From contig QQVO01000018.1 in NCBI GenBank assembly GCA_003388505.1, positions 1-64,000 of the forward strand: a stretch of 64,000 nucleotides of DNA, read 5' to 3'. A program made the translations under genes and the position numbers. The notes under the pieces are model-generated. The model searched no databases. It had not been told where the DNA came from and worked only from the letters and a program-made list of their open reading frames with translations. Source of the stretch: Planctomycetota bacterium. Its GTDB lineage: Bacteria; Planctomycetota; Planctomycetia; Planctomycetales; Planctomycetaceae. Below, in pieces: positions 8,567 to 15,751 of this stretch; positions within the stretch are counted from its first letter, which is position 1; each line of letters starts with the position of its first letter.

Positions 8567-9810
8567 CAGGAACTCCGCTGCTGTGCAGTGCGCTGCGCGG
8601 CCGATTCACTGTGCACTTCGTCGGCGACGGGGAGATCGGGCAGCTTGAGCACCTTGGGCCGGCGTTTCTTGCGAGCCTTCGGTGGAACGAGATCGCGCAT
8701 CAACTCCAGTTTTCCGAAACAGAGCAGCCGGTCTCCCGGTTCAAGGCGGCGTTCCGATTTCGGATTCGGTATGACCGTCGTGCCGCGATAGAGAGTCAGC
8801 ACGTTGATGTCTTTCTCTCGCAGCCCCGATTCGCTGATGGTCTTGCTGACGTACTCCGATCCGTCCGGAATGTGAATTTCGCTGACACCGTAGCCGCGGC
8901 TGACGGTCAGTCGCTGCCGCAGGTCGATCTCGGGGAAATCGACCTGCGCGGCGATGTAATCGACGACGGCGCCGGCGATGTCGAGTTGGGTGCAGCGTTC
9001 AATCCCTTCCAGCCCCGGCGAGGAGTTGACCTCCATGATCTGCGGGCCGCTCTTGCCTTCGAGCATGTCGACGCCGGCCACCCGCAGGCCCATGATCTGC
9101 GCCGCACGCACGGCGGTTTCGCGATAGGTTTCGTCCAGGTCGACCGATTCGGTCTGTCCGCCGCGATGGACGTTGCTGCGAAACTCCTGTCCTTGCGCGA
9201 CGCGGCGCATCGCGGCGACGACGCGGTCGCCGACGACGAACGCGCGGATGTCCCGGCCTTTGCTCTCGGCGACGAATTTCTGGATCAGCACATTCTGCCG
9301 CTGGCTCTGCAGCAACTCGATGATCGCCTCGGCCGATTTCACCGATTCCGCCAGCAGCACGCCGATGCCCTGGGTGCCCTCGAGCAGTTTGATGACGACC
9401 GGGGCGCCGCCGACGCGTTCGATGGCCGGCAGGACGTCTTTCCGGTCGCGGACGAAGGTCGTTTGCGGAATGCCGATGCGGTGGCGGCTCAGAATCTGGA
9501 GACTGCGGAGCTTGTCCCGCGAGTTGGCGATGCCGCTCGATGAGTTCGCCGCGAACACGTCCATCTGCTCGAATTGACGCACGACGGCGGTGCCGAAATA
9601 GGTGATTGAGGCGCCGATGCGCGGCAGAACGGCGTCGTAGTGGGTCAGTTGCTTCTGTCGGAAGAACAGATCGGGTTCGCCCTCCTCGAGGTCGATCGCG
9701 AACTTGATCGTGTTGAGCACCTTGACCTTATGGCCGCGCTGCACGGCGGCTTCGCGGAGTCGCCGCGTGCTGTAGCATTTTCGATTGCAGGAGAGGATCC
9801 CGAGTTTCAT
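8566..9810 (-). CDS. RimK-type ATP-grasp ligase fused to a TrkA-C (RCK_C) domain
   Basis: This is a 414-residue protein. Residues 1-290 are a RimK-family ATP-grasp amino-acid ligase: MKLGILSCNR at the start, the nucleotide-binding loop LLEGTQGIGV (143-151), and the Mg/ATP block IMEVNSSPGLEGIE near 258-271. E. coli RimK, about 300 residues, ends there. This protein continues with an RCK_C/TrkA-C domain (about 303-375, GYGVSEIHIPDGSEYVSKTI to LEPGDRLLCFG) and a basic tail (KARKKRRPK). TrkA-C domains usually regulate potassium channels and transporters and can bind small ligands, in some proteins cyclic di-AMP. A ligand-controlled glutamate or peptide ligase is therefore plausible but inferred. 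It overlaps the protease gene by four bases and the deacylase gene by one. Confidence 0.9.
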   Translation of the reverse strand: MKLGILSCNRKCYSTRRLREAAVQRGHKVKVLNTIKFAIDLEEGEPDLFFRQKQLTHYDAVLPRIGASITYFGTAVVRQFEQMDVFAANSSSGIANSRDKLRSLQILSRHRIGIPQTTFVRDRKDVLPAIERVGGAPVVIKLLEGTQGIGVLLAESVKSAEAIIELLQSQRQNVLIQKFVAESKGRDIRAFVVGDRVVAAMRRVAQGQEFRSNVHRGGQTESVDLDETYRETAVRAAQIMGLRVAGVDMLEGKSGPQIMEVNSSPGLEGIERCTQLDIAGAVVDYIAAQVDFPEIDLRQRLTVSRGYGVSEIHIPDGSEYVSKTISESGLREKDINVLTLYRGTTVIPNPKSERRLEPGDRLLCFGKLELMRDLVPPKARKKRRPKVLKLPDLPVADEVHSESAAQRTAQQRSS

Positions 9811-10301
9811 TCGATCGTTCCGGTTCGTTTGCGCGGGGGTCGCCGCGCTGGTTTGGGGGGTCTGCCGCCGTAATAGGAGCGTCCCGCGTCGACGAGCATC
9901 CGTCCGCGCACGGCCTCGCGCCCGAGCAACATACGAAAACCCATCTCGTCGCGGTTTGCGAGAGTGACTTCGATGGGCCAGGACTGCCCGAGGACTTCGA
10001 CGGTCGTCACGATCACGGGTCTTTGCGCCGCATGTCCGCTTGAACTCTTCACCTTGCGGAATTCGAGCACGGGCGCGACGGCTTCAACCGTCTCGCGCGT
10101 GCTCCGCTGCAGCGGATGCACCTTGAACCGGACGAACTGCGAACCGTCCTGCTCAAACACTTTCACGTCAAAGGCGTGCAGACTGGATGAACGGGCACCG
10201 GTGTCGACCTTCGCCTTGATTCCGGCAACGGCCAGATCGGGCAGGGAAACCCACTCTCGCCAGCCGACGACTAACGACGGTCGCTTGTGAGTCTTGTTCA
10301 T
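9807..10301 (-). CDS. RimB-like retropepsin-fold protease (PF05618, 'ATP-dependent zinc protease')
   Basis: This is a 164-residue protein from the ATG at 10301. The frame is open to 10391, but the extra N-terminus looks non-coding. VDTGARSSSLHA (32-43) carries the D-T-G active-site motif of retropepsin-like aspartic proteases. The family is annotated as zinc protease, although the motif is an aspartic one. Members are typically encoded beside RimK, for example as RimB in Pseudomonas. It overlaps the RimK-RCK gene by four bases and lies 119 bp after the TrkA-C membrane protein, so co-expression is likely. The arginine- and proline-rich C-terminus looks disordered. The target is unknown; trimming of RimK-added residues is a reasonable guess. 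Confidence 0.85.
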   Translation of the reverse strand: MNKTHKRPSLVVGWREWVSLPDLAVAGIKAKVDTGARSSSLHAFDVKVFEQDGSQFVRFKVHPLQRSTRETVEAVAPVLEFRKVKSSSGHAAQRPVIVTTVEVLGQSWPIEVTLANRDEMGFRMLLGREAVRGRMLVDAGRSYYGGRPPKPARRPPRKRTGTIE

Positions 10302-10420
10302 CGGTCGCGATTGTTGCAGGAATTGAGACGGGATTCCATTCGCAAGCGCCCCGGCACAACAGGATGATTGCGAAGTGACCGACGTCGGCATGAGGCAGGA
10401 CCGGGATTCGAGCGTGATCG

Positions 10421-11206
10421 TCAGTCCGCAGCGGTCTCTGTTTCGGCTTCTACCTGTTCTTCAACCACTTCTTCGTGTTCCATCACGGCTTCGCGATGCG
10501 CCTCGTCGCCGCGCCGGCCGGCGCGGCGCTGGTCCAGTTCTTCAATGCGGTCGATCGGTCCGTACAGGACCAGGACATCATCGGAGCGGAGGACTGTTTC
10601 TCCGACCGGCGCGCCGACATATTTTCCGTCGCCGCGAATGATGCCCAGGACTAGCACGCCCTCGTCAGGCAGTCGCAGTTCCTGCAACGACTTCTCCGCC
10701 AGCCAATCGGTCGGTTCAATCTGCATCTCGGTCACGGCGTAGCCGCTCTGCAGGTGCAGGACGGCGACGTAGTCGCGAACTTCCATGCGGGCCCAGCGAC
10801 GGAGCGCGTACGAGATCATCCTGTTCATCCGTCGTTCGATCCAGCGACTGCGGGCAACGTACCAGAGCACTGCAAAACCGCCGGCCAGCATCAGCACGCC
10901 GGGGAGGGACTCTTCCGCCTGCGCTGTTGCGACGAAGGACACCATGAGCGTGGCGACGACGGTGGCAATTCCGGCGTTGCCAAGCAGCATCAGCACCATG
11001 ACGATCCTTCGCCGGACCGGATGATTGACGATCGACTCCGATTCCCCCGTGGTAAAGCCGACTCCGGAAAAGGCGGATCGGGCCTGGAACCGCGCCGCCT
11101 CGCGGGAGAGCCCGGTCAGCATCAGCGACATGGCCGCCACGCGCGTGATCAGGAGCGAGAGGCTGACGGCGATCAGCGGCGAGAGGATGGCGATCAGTGA
11201 TGTCAT
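10421..11206 (-). CDS. Membrane protein with C-terminal TrkA-C (RCK_C) domain
   Basis: This is a 261-residue protein with membrane segments at about 1-25, 66-92 and 100-118. A TrkA-C domain follows at about 150-222 (SGYAVTEMQIEP to LRSDDVLVLYGP), then an acidic tail. The segment FQARSAFSGVGFTTGESE resembles the pore-helix region of TrkH/Ktr-type potassium channels, but only a fraction of such a channel is present. It is the first gene of the RimK operon. The presence of two TrkA-C domains in one operon, one on a membrane protein and one on the ligase, suggests both read the same ligand. Whether it transports ions is unknown. Confidence 0.8.
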   Translation of the reverse strand: MTSLIAILSPLIAVSLSLLITRVAAMSLMLTGLSREAARFQARSAFSGVGFTTGESESIVNHPVRRRIVMVLMLLGNAGIATVVATLMVSFVATAQAEESLPGVLMLAGGFAVLWYVARSRWIERRMNRMISYALRRWARMEVRDYVAVLHLQSGYAVTEMQIEPTDWLAEKSLQELRLPDEGVLVLGIIRGDGKYVGAPVGETVLRSDDVLVLYGPIDRIEELDQRRAGRRGDEAHREAVMEHEEVVEEQVEAETETAAD

Positions 11207-11252
11207 ACGCTTGTGCGCGGCGTGCTTCGAATCGTGAGCGAACGTGAAGCTT

Positions 11253-11268
11253 TAGAGCAATTTGCTCT
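11253..11268 (-). promoter_or_regulatory. Palindrome AGAGCAA-A-TTGCTCT, possible operator
   Basis: A 7-bp inverted repeat with a one-base centre lies 47-62 bp upstream of the RimK operon start codon. It is the same 16 bases that open copies C and D of the 104-bp repeat, here without the rest of the repeat. The position fits an operator for the operon or for the divergent acyltransferase gene. Confidence 0.45.
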
Positions 11269-11326
11269 TGGTCAGCATTGTGACAGGTCGGAATCGAGGC
11301 TGCTATCGGCGGAAATCTGACGGAAT

Positions 11327-12631
11327 TTGACAACCTTGCTGGGCGAGGTAGTGTTCCGCGGGGCTCCCTCTTGTGTGGGGGCCGCGTATGCGCTGCGCGA
11401 ATCCGTCGGTGATCTGTTGTCCGAACGCTCCGCCAGGCCGATCCACGACTCTGCAATCCGGGTTCCCGAACTGGACGGGCTCCGCGGAATCGCGATCGCG
11501 CTGGTGATGCTCGTCCACTTCGGGATGAGAATCGAGCCCGATTCCGGGGCGAGCGAATGGGTCTGGGCTCTCTGCCGTACGGGATGGTGCGGCGTCGATC
11601 TGTTCTTCGTTCTCAGCGGATTTCTGATCACAGGGATTCTGCTCGACACGCGAAGCGACGAGGGATACTACCGGAAATTCTTCGCTCGCAGAGTGCTGCG
11701 GATCTTTCCCCTGTATTACGGGGTGCTGCTGACTGTGTTCGTCGGGCTGCCGGTGCTGGCGCCCGGAATGATCGACGCCGGCCTGCAGTCGAAACAGGGC
11801 TTTCTCTGGGCCTATGTTTCGAATTTCATCTCAATCCGGGAGGGGGCCGAACCCTGGCGGGGGACGACGCTCAACTTCGCCCACTTCTGGTCGCTGGCGA
11901 TCGAAGAGCAGTTCTACCTGTTCTGGCCGCTGGTGGTCTACCGGGCGGGCCGACTGCGGTTGAAGCGACTCTGCGTGGCGCTGATTGTTGTTGCGCTGCC
12001 GCTACGCATGCTGGCCCATGAGTGGATCGGCCCGTTCGCGCCTTATTACCTCACGCCCTGCCGGATTGACACACTCGCCTGGGGCGCGCTGGCGGCCGTC
12101 TGGATGAGGTTGCACTCGCGCGACGAGATGATCGCCTGTGGAAAACGGCTCATCGCTTGCACGGCGCCGTGCCTGGCCGGTCTGTTCTTTTGGAGGGGGG
12201 GACTGATTCACTTCGATCCGGTCGTCACCGGATTCGGCTTCTCGCTGCTGGCGGCCTGCTTCACAGGGGTTCTGGTGCTCGTTTATTGCGTTCCGCAGTC
12301 GCGCTGGTGCGCACCGCTTCGGGGCCGGTTTCTCCAGAGCCTGGGGCGGTACAGTTATGCGACCTATGTGTTTCACGGCCTGCTGCAAGTCTGGCTGTGG
12401 GGGTTCGCAGAGGGGTTTCGGGCAACTGCCGGAAACTATTTCGCAGCACTGTTGCTGTATGTGCTGTTCTGCGGCGGCGTCTCTTACGCGTGCGCCCGAC
12501 TGACCTGGCCGCTGGAAGTCGCCTGCCTGCGGCTGAAGCGGCACTTCGAGTACGACTCGCGTCAGAAGTCGAATGCTCCGTCGAAGTCTCTTTCCGACGG
12601 CCTGATCGGAGAACCGGCTCCGGCCTCCTGA
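11327..12631 (+). CDS. Acyltransferase-3 family (OafA/YrhL-like) membrane acyltransferase
   Basis: This is a protein of up to 434 residues with about ten hydrophobic segments. The family signature RVPELDGLRGIAIALVML is followed by H, and the motif FFVLSGFLITGILL follows. YRKFFARRVLRIFPLYYGVL and FAHFWSLAIEEQFYLFWPLV are the other classic blocks. These enzymes O-acylate sugars of surface polysaccharides or peptidoglycan at the membrane. The annotated start is TTG; a GTG further in, closer to the DGLRG motif, is possible because the first 40 residues show no family similarity. The gene stands alone, divergent from the RimK operon, so its substrate cannot be inferred. Confidence 0.88.
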   Translation: MTTLLGEVVFRGAPSCVGAAYALRESVGDLLSERSARPIHDSAIRVPELDGLRGIAIALVMLVHFGMRIEPDSGASEWVWALCRTGWCGVDLFFVLSGFLITGILLDTRSDEGYYRKFFARRVLRIFPLYYGVLLTVFVGLPVLAPGMIDAGLQSKQGFLWAYVSNFISIREGAEPWRGTTLNFAHFWSLAIEEQFYLFWPLVVYRAGRLRLKRLCVALIVVALPLRMLAHEWIGPFAPYYLTPCRIDTLAWGALAAVWMRLHSRDEMIACGKRLIACTAPCLAGLFFWRGGLIHFDPVVTGFGFSLLAACFTGVLVLVYCVPQSRWCAPLRGRFLQSLGRYSYATYVFHGLLQVWLWGFAEGFRATAGNYFAALLLYVLFCGGVSYACARLTWPLEVACLRLKRHFEYDSRQKSNAPSKSLSDGLIGEPAPAS

Positions 12632-12946
12632 CGCGGCCTGTTTGCGGACCTCCGCACGCTTTCTGCGCATCGCCGCGGCCGAGCGGGATTCTCTCGACGC
12701 GATTGTCGGGGAATTCCCGGTCACTTGAGTTTGCAGCCCCCTGATCCCGCTGGAAATCAGGGCTCGTATCATGAGTCTCCGAACGGCGAACCTGAGCGAG
12801 TGAATCACGCGTCGGTTGCGATCGGCGACGAAGCGAAATCGCCGGCGGCACAAGCAACGGAAAAGCAGGCGCGCTTCTCCGCTTCAGGCGCCGCGCGGGG
12901 TGGTCCCGCGAACTGAAATTCGGAACTCAAGGTGAAGGACACGACA
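12632..12946. other. Intergenic stretch, no gene recognised
   Basis: These 315 bp lie between the acyltransferase and the PDZ gene. They hold no convincing open frame and no clear promoter. A ribosome site (AAGGTGAAGGAC) sits just before the PDZ start. Confidence 0.5.
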
Positions 12947-13993
12947 ATGAAGTTTGCATCACTGAGCGCACTGGCAGCGTTGGCGCTGTTCAGTGCCGGA
13001 CACGTGCGGGCTCAAGAGATTGAGGTGGAAGCGTCGGCCCCGGACGCCCCGAATGTTGAAGACGCAGTCGACGAAGCGGCGGAAGCCGGGCCGGAACTGG
13101 AGGCAGAAGGCGACATCGAGGCGGACGCGGACAACGACGCCGATGCCCCCCGGACGAACGCGCGGGACGCAGACGAAAACGCAGAGGCGGACCTTGATTC
13201 GGAGGAGGTGATCGACGAGCGGACCGATCTCAATCTGGGCGCTCGCCTCGAGGCGGACGATGACGGGCATTTGCGGGTTGGCACTCTGGAGGATTCCGGT
13301 CTGGCGGCCGAGGCCGGATTGCGCGAGGGGGACGTGATCACTTCGATTGACGGCGAGGACATCCGCACTCAACGCGAATTGAACACCTATCTGCAGACGC
13401 ATCAGGGTCGGCGGGTGCCGATTACCGTGCTGCGGGACGGCGAAGAACAGCAGCTGTTCTTCGACACCCGAACCCAGGCTCAAGCGGGAACGGAGTCGGA
13501 TCCTGCCAACCGCGCCGCACTCGGCGTTTCGCTGCGTGCGATGGACGACGGCATCGGGATCGGGAGCGTCACGCCGGGGAGTCCGGCCGCCCGCGCGGGA
13601 CTCCGCTCAGGAGACCGCATAGTCTCCCTGAACGGCCAAACCTTCACTTCGGTCGATCCGTTCATCGACGCGGTGGGCCGGGTCGCTCTCGATGATGATT
13701 CGGAAATCGTCTACGTTCGCGATGGCGAGGAAATGACGACAACCTTCCGGCCGGTGCGCTGGAATGACGTGTACGTCGCGGATTCCGGCGACCGGAACGA
13801 CGCGCGGCAGACGCTTCGGCCGGACCTGGACGATGCGACGCCTGCCCCGCGGACGTATCACGACGACTACTACTACAACCCGAATCGCCGGTCCGGGACG
13901 AACGGCCGCTACTATCAGCCGCGGCGTTTCTCCTATGAGTATGACGACGATTTCGAATGTGAGGACTATCTGGAAGACCGTTTCGACGACTGA
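12947..13993 (+). CDS. Secreted protein with two PDZ domains
   Basis: This is a 348-residue protein. The signal peptide (about 1-22) ends at GHVRAQ. An acidic, alanine-rich stretch (about 24-85) is followed by PDZ domain 1 (about 88-155, with DSGLAAEAGLREGDVITSID) and PDZ domain 2 (about 165-245, with GSPAARAGLRSGDRIVSLNG). A Tyr/Asp/Arg-rich tail closes the protein (DDYYYNPNRR and FECEDYLEDRFDD). There is no protease domain, so it is probably a periplasmic peptide-binding or scaffold protein. The ATG at 12947 is preferred over GTG at 12932 because the AAGG site is correctly spaced. A strong terminator follows, so it is probably monocistronic. Confidence 0.85.
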   Translation: MKFASLSALAALALFSAGHVRAQEIEVEASAPDAPNVEDAVDEAAEAGPELEAEGDIEADADNDADAPRTNARDADENAEADLDSEEVIDERTDLNLGARLEADDDGHLRVGTLEDSGLAAEAGLREGDVITSIDGEDIRTQRELNTYLQTHQGRRVPITVLRDGEEQQLFFDTRTQAQAGTESDPANRAALGVSLRAMDDGIGIGSVTPGSPAARAGLRSGDRIVSLNGQTFTSVDPFIDAVGRVALDDDSEIVYVRDGEEMTTTFRPVRWNDVYVADSGDRNDARQTLRPDLDDATPAPRTYHDDYYYNPNRRSGTNGRYYQPRRFSYEYDDDFECEDYLEDRFDD

Positions 13994-14028
13994 CCCGGAT
14001 TCTTCACCACGGTCAATACAAAGCGTCG

Positions 14029-14064
14029 CCACAGGCCCGCGCACTACGCGGGCCTGTGGTGTTT
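14029..14064 (+). terminator. Rho-independent-type terminator after the PDZ gene
   Basis: A 13-bp perfect stem (CCACAGGCCCGCG pairing with CGCGGGCCTGTGG) has a 5-base loop and is followed by TGTTTCC. It lies 36 bp after the stop codon. Confidence 0.75.
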
Positions 14065-14101
14065 CCAGGCGAGTCGCTTGTTCGCGGCAATGGCCATGCG
14101 A

Positions 14102-14133
14102 AAGCCCCCGGTGCGATCGAGCAACCGGGGGCT
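14102..14133 (-). terminator. Terminator of the trypsin-like protease gene
   Basis: The stem AAGCCCCCGGT / ACCGGGGGCTT-like pairs around an ~11-base loop. On the minus strand it is followed by TTTCG. It lies just downstream of the trypsin-like gene and closes the leftward protease operon. Confidence 0.6.
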
Positions 14134-14165
14134 GTTCTGTTGCCGGGACGTTCCCTGTCGTTCTC

Positions 14166-15557
14166 TCAATTCGAGAGAGCCTTGAAGCGCGCCTGCAGCC
14201 TGGTCTGCTCAAAGTGAGTCGGATCGACCGCTTCTTCCTGAATCTTGCTGATTTCCCAGACGCCGTCGATCAGGGTGAGTTGCGTTTCGGGGATTTCATC
14301 GTGGTCCTCGTCGCTGAAGACCAGATCGACGTTCCCGTCGTTGTCGGTGTCGTAGGAAATCCGGGTTTTCGGATAAGCGCTGCTGGCGAACTCGAAGTCG
14401 AACCCGGTCTCGTCGAAATACTTGCCGGACCGCTCGATTTCCCGCACGCTCATGCCGTTATAGCTGTCGCCGTCGAGATCGAGGAGTACTCCGACCGGCG
14501 GCTTGTTCATTTCGACGCCGATCAGCATTGTGTCGTAATAGCCGTCCTTGTCGGAGTCGACGACCTGGTAGTACATACCCGCCGGCAGCGGGTTCGGAGC
14601 GATGAGCATCGGCTCGTCCGGCCAGAGGGAGAGGAACTCCTCCACTTCGTCGACGTGAATGTGGAACGAGAACTTGCCGTGATCGACGCCGGTGTCGAGG
14701 TCGATCGTCGGCACTGCATAGGAGACGGCGACGAGTTCTCCGTCTTCGTTGACGAGCGGTCCGCCGGAGTCGCCGGGATTCAGGCCGCAGGTCGAGAGCA
14801 GCACGCGTTTGCGTTCCGGATCGTTCTTGAGCGCCTGTTCGACCTGGCTGCGATCGGGACCGGAGGAGATGCTCAACAGGTAGAGAATCTGGTCCATCTG
14901 GTCGCGGGGAAAGATGCCGGCGCCCGCGAGTTCGCCGCTGCGCAGCGTCCACAGGGTGCCCGTCGCGGGATGTCCGATCGCGACGCAATCGATTCCAGGC
15001 ATCGGCGATTTTTCTGCGAAGGGGATAATCGGCACTTCGTCCATGCCGGGCGGCATTTCCAGCAGTTTGAGCAGCGCCAAATCCCGACGGGGATCGGTCT
15101 TGTAGACGAGCGCCCGGACGGGGCGGTCGACGACCTGCATCCAGCCTTCGTCATCCAGACGCCCGATGGTGATCTGTGTGATCTGCCCGCCGAGGTCGGT
15201 GTCGTAATCACTGTCGACGACGACGTGATTGTTGGTCAGGAGCCAGCCGTCTTCGCGAATGAAGAAACCTGTCCCGTGACCGTAGTAGGTTTGAATGACC
15301 ACGACAGCGGGGGCGACGTCAGGGTAGACGAACTGTCCGACGCCCCTGGCTGCTTCGTCGGTCGCTTGCAGATCGGTCGGAGTTCCCATGCGGGCCACGT
15401 CCGTCCGGGCAAGTTGCAGCAGATCGACAAACGGCAGGGCGTCGTCGGTGAGTTCGATTTCAGGAATCAGAGTTCGCGCGGCGGAGGGTTCGTCGGCTGC
15501 GGCTGCTGCGCACAGCGCGAGAGGCGTCAAGAGTGCGATCAGCGAATTGAGTTTCAT
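14166..15557 (-). CDS. Secreted trypsin-like serine protease with calcium-loop-like C-terminal domain
   Basis: This is a 463-residue protein. The signal peptide (1-21) ends at AAAADE. The trypsin-fold catalytic residues are visible: H111 in LLTNNHVVVDS, D159 in RRDLALLKL and S264 in NPGDSGGPLVN. The C-terminal third (about 330-430) has four Asp-rich loops resembling EF-hand or dockerin calcium sites (DSDKDGYYD, DLDGDSYNG, DTDNDGNVD, SDEDHDE). The ATG at 15557 starts the signal peptide; the longer frame from 15743 runs into repeat copy A and is rejected. It lies downstream of the caspase lipoprotein gene on the same strand, with repeat A in between. Proteolysis outside the cytoplasm, possibly calcium-dependent, is inferred. 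Confidence 0.88.
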   Translation of the reverse strand: MKLNSLIALLTPLALCAAAAADEPSAARTLIPEIELTDDALPFVDLLQLARTDVARMGTPTDLQATDEAARGVGQFVYPDVAPAVVVIQTYYGHGTGFFIREDGWLLTNNHVVVDSDYDTDLGGQITQITIGRLDDEGWMQVVDRPVRALVYKTDPRRDLALLKLLEMPPGMDEVPIIPFAEKSPMPGIDCVAIGHPATGTLWTLRSGELAGAGIFPRDQMDQILYLLSISSGPDRSQVEQALKNDPERKRVLLSTCGLNPGDSGGPLVNEDGELVAVSYAVPTIDLDTGVDHGKFSFHIHVDEVEEFLSLWPDEPMLIAPNPLPAGMYYQVVDSDKDGYYDTMLIGVEMNKPPVGVLLDLDGDSYNGMSVREIERSGKYFDETGFDFEFASSAYPKTRISYDTDNDGNVDLVFSDEDHDEIPETQLTLIDGVWEISKIQEEAVDPTHFEQTRLQARFKALSN

Positions 15558-15647
15558 GGTGGTCCCGCTCCTGGATCTCAATGGGTGATTGAAGTTTTCG
15601 AGAAACGACCGGTCTCTCACGATTATGACGCGACTCCCCGGCCGGGT

Positions 15648-15751
15648 TAAAGCGCTTTGCAAATCAGTGTTGGCGATCTGTCTCGCGGATTCTCGTCCTC
15701 GACAGTCCAAACACCGCTCGACGCGGACACATGGTCGAGCCATTTGCTCTA
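15648..15751 (-). repeat. 104-bp dispersed repeat R1, copy A
   Basis: Read on the minus strand it starts TTAGAGCAAATGG and ends AAAGCGCTTTA. It is colinear and gap-free with copies B, C and D. The opening palindrome is damaged in this copy (TGGCTCGA instead of TTGCTCTA). The repeat starts exactly at the TAG stop codon of the caspase lipoprotein gene and occupies most of the leader of the trypsin-like gene. Confidence 0.9.

Noticed and set aside
13764-15650. A 628-codon plus-strand open frame across the PDZ and trypsin-like genes
   Set aside because: It crosses two terminators and lies antisense to a protease with an intact catalytic triad; the protein sequence has no domain character.
15558-15743. 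N-terminal extension of the trypsin-like protein into repeat copy A
   Set aside because: The extension is encoded by the dispersed repeat; the signal peptide and ribosome site point to the ATG at 15557.
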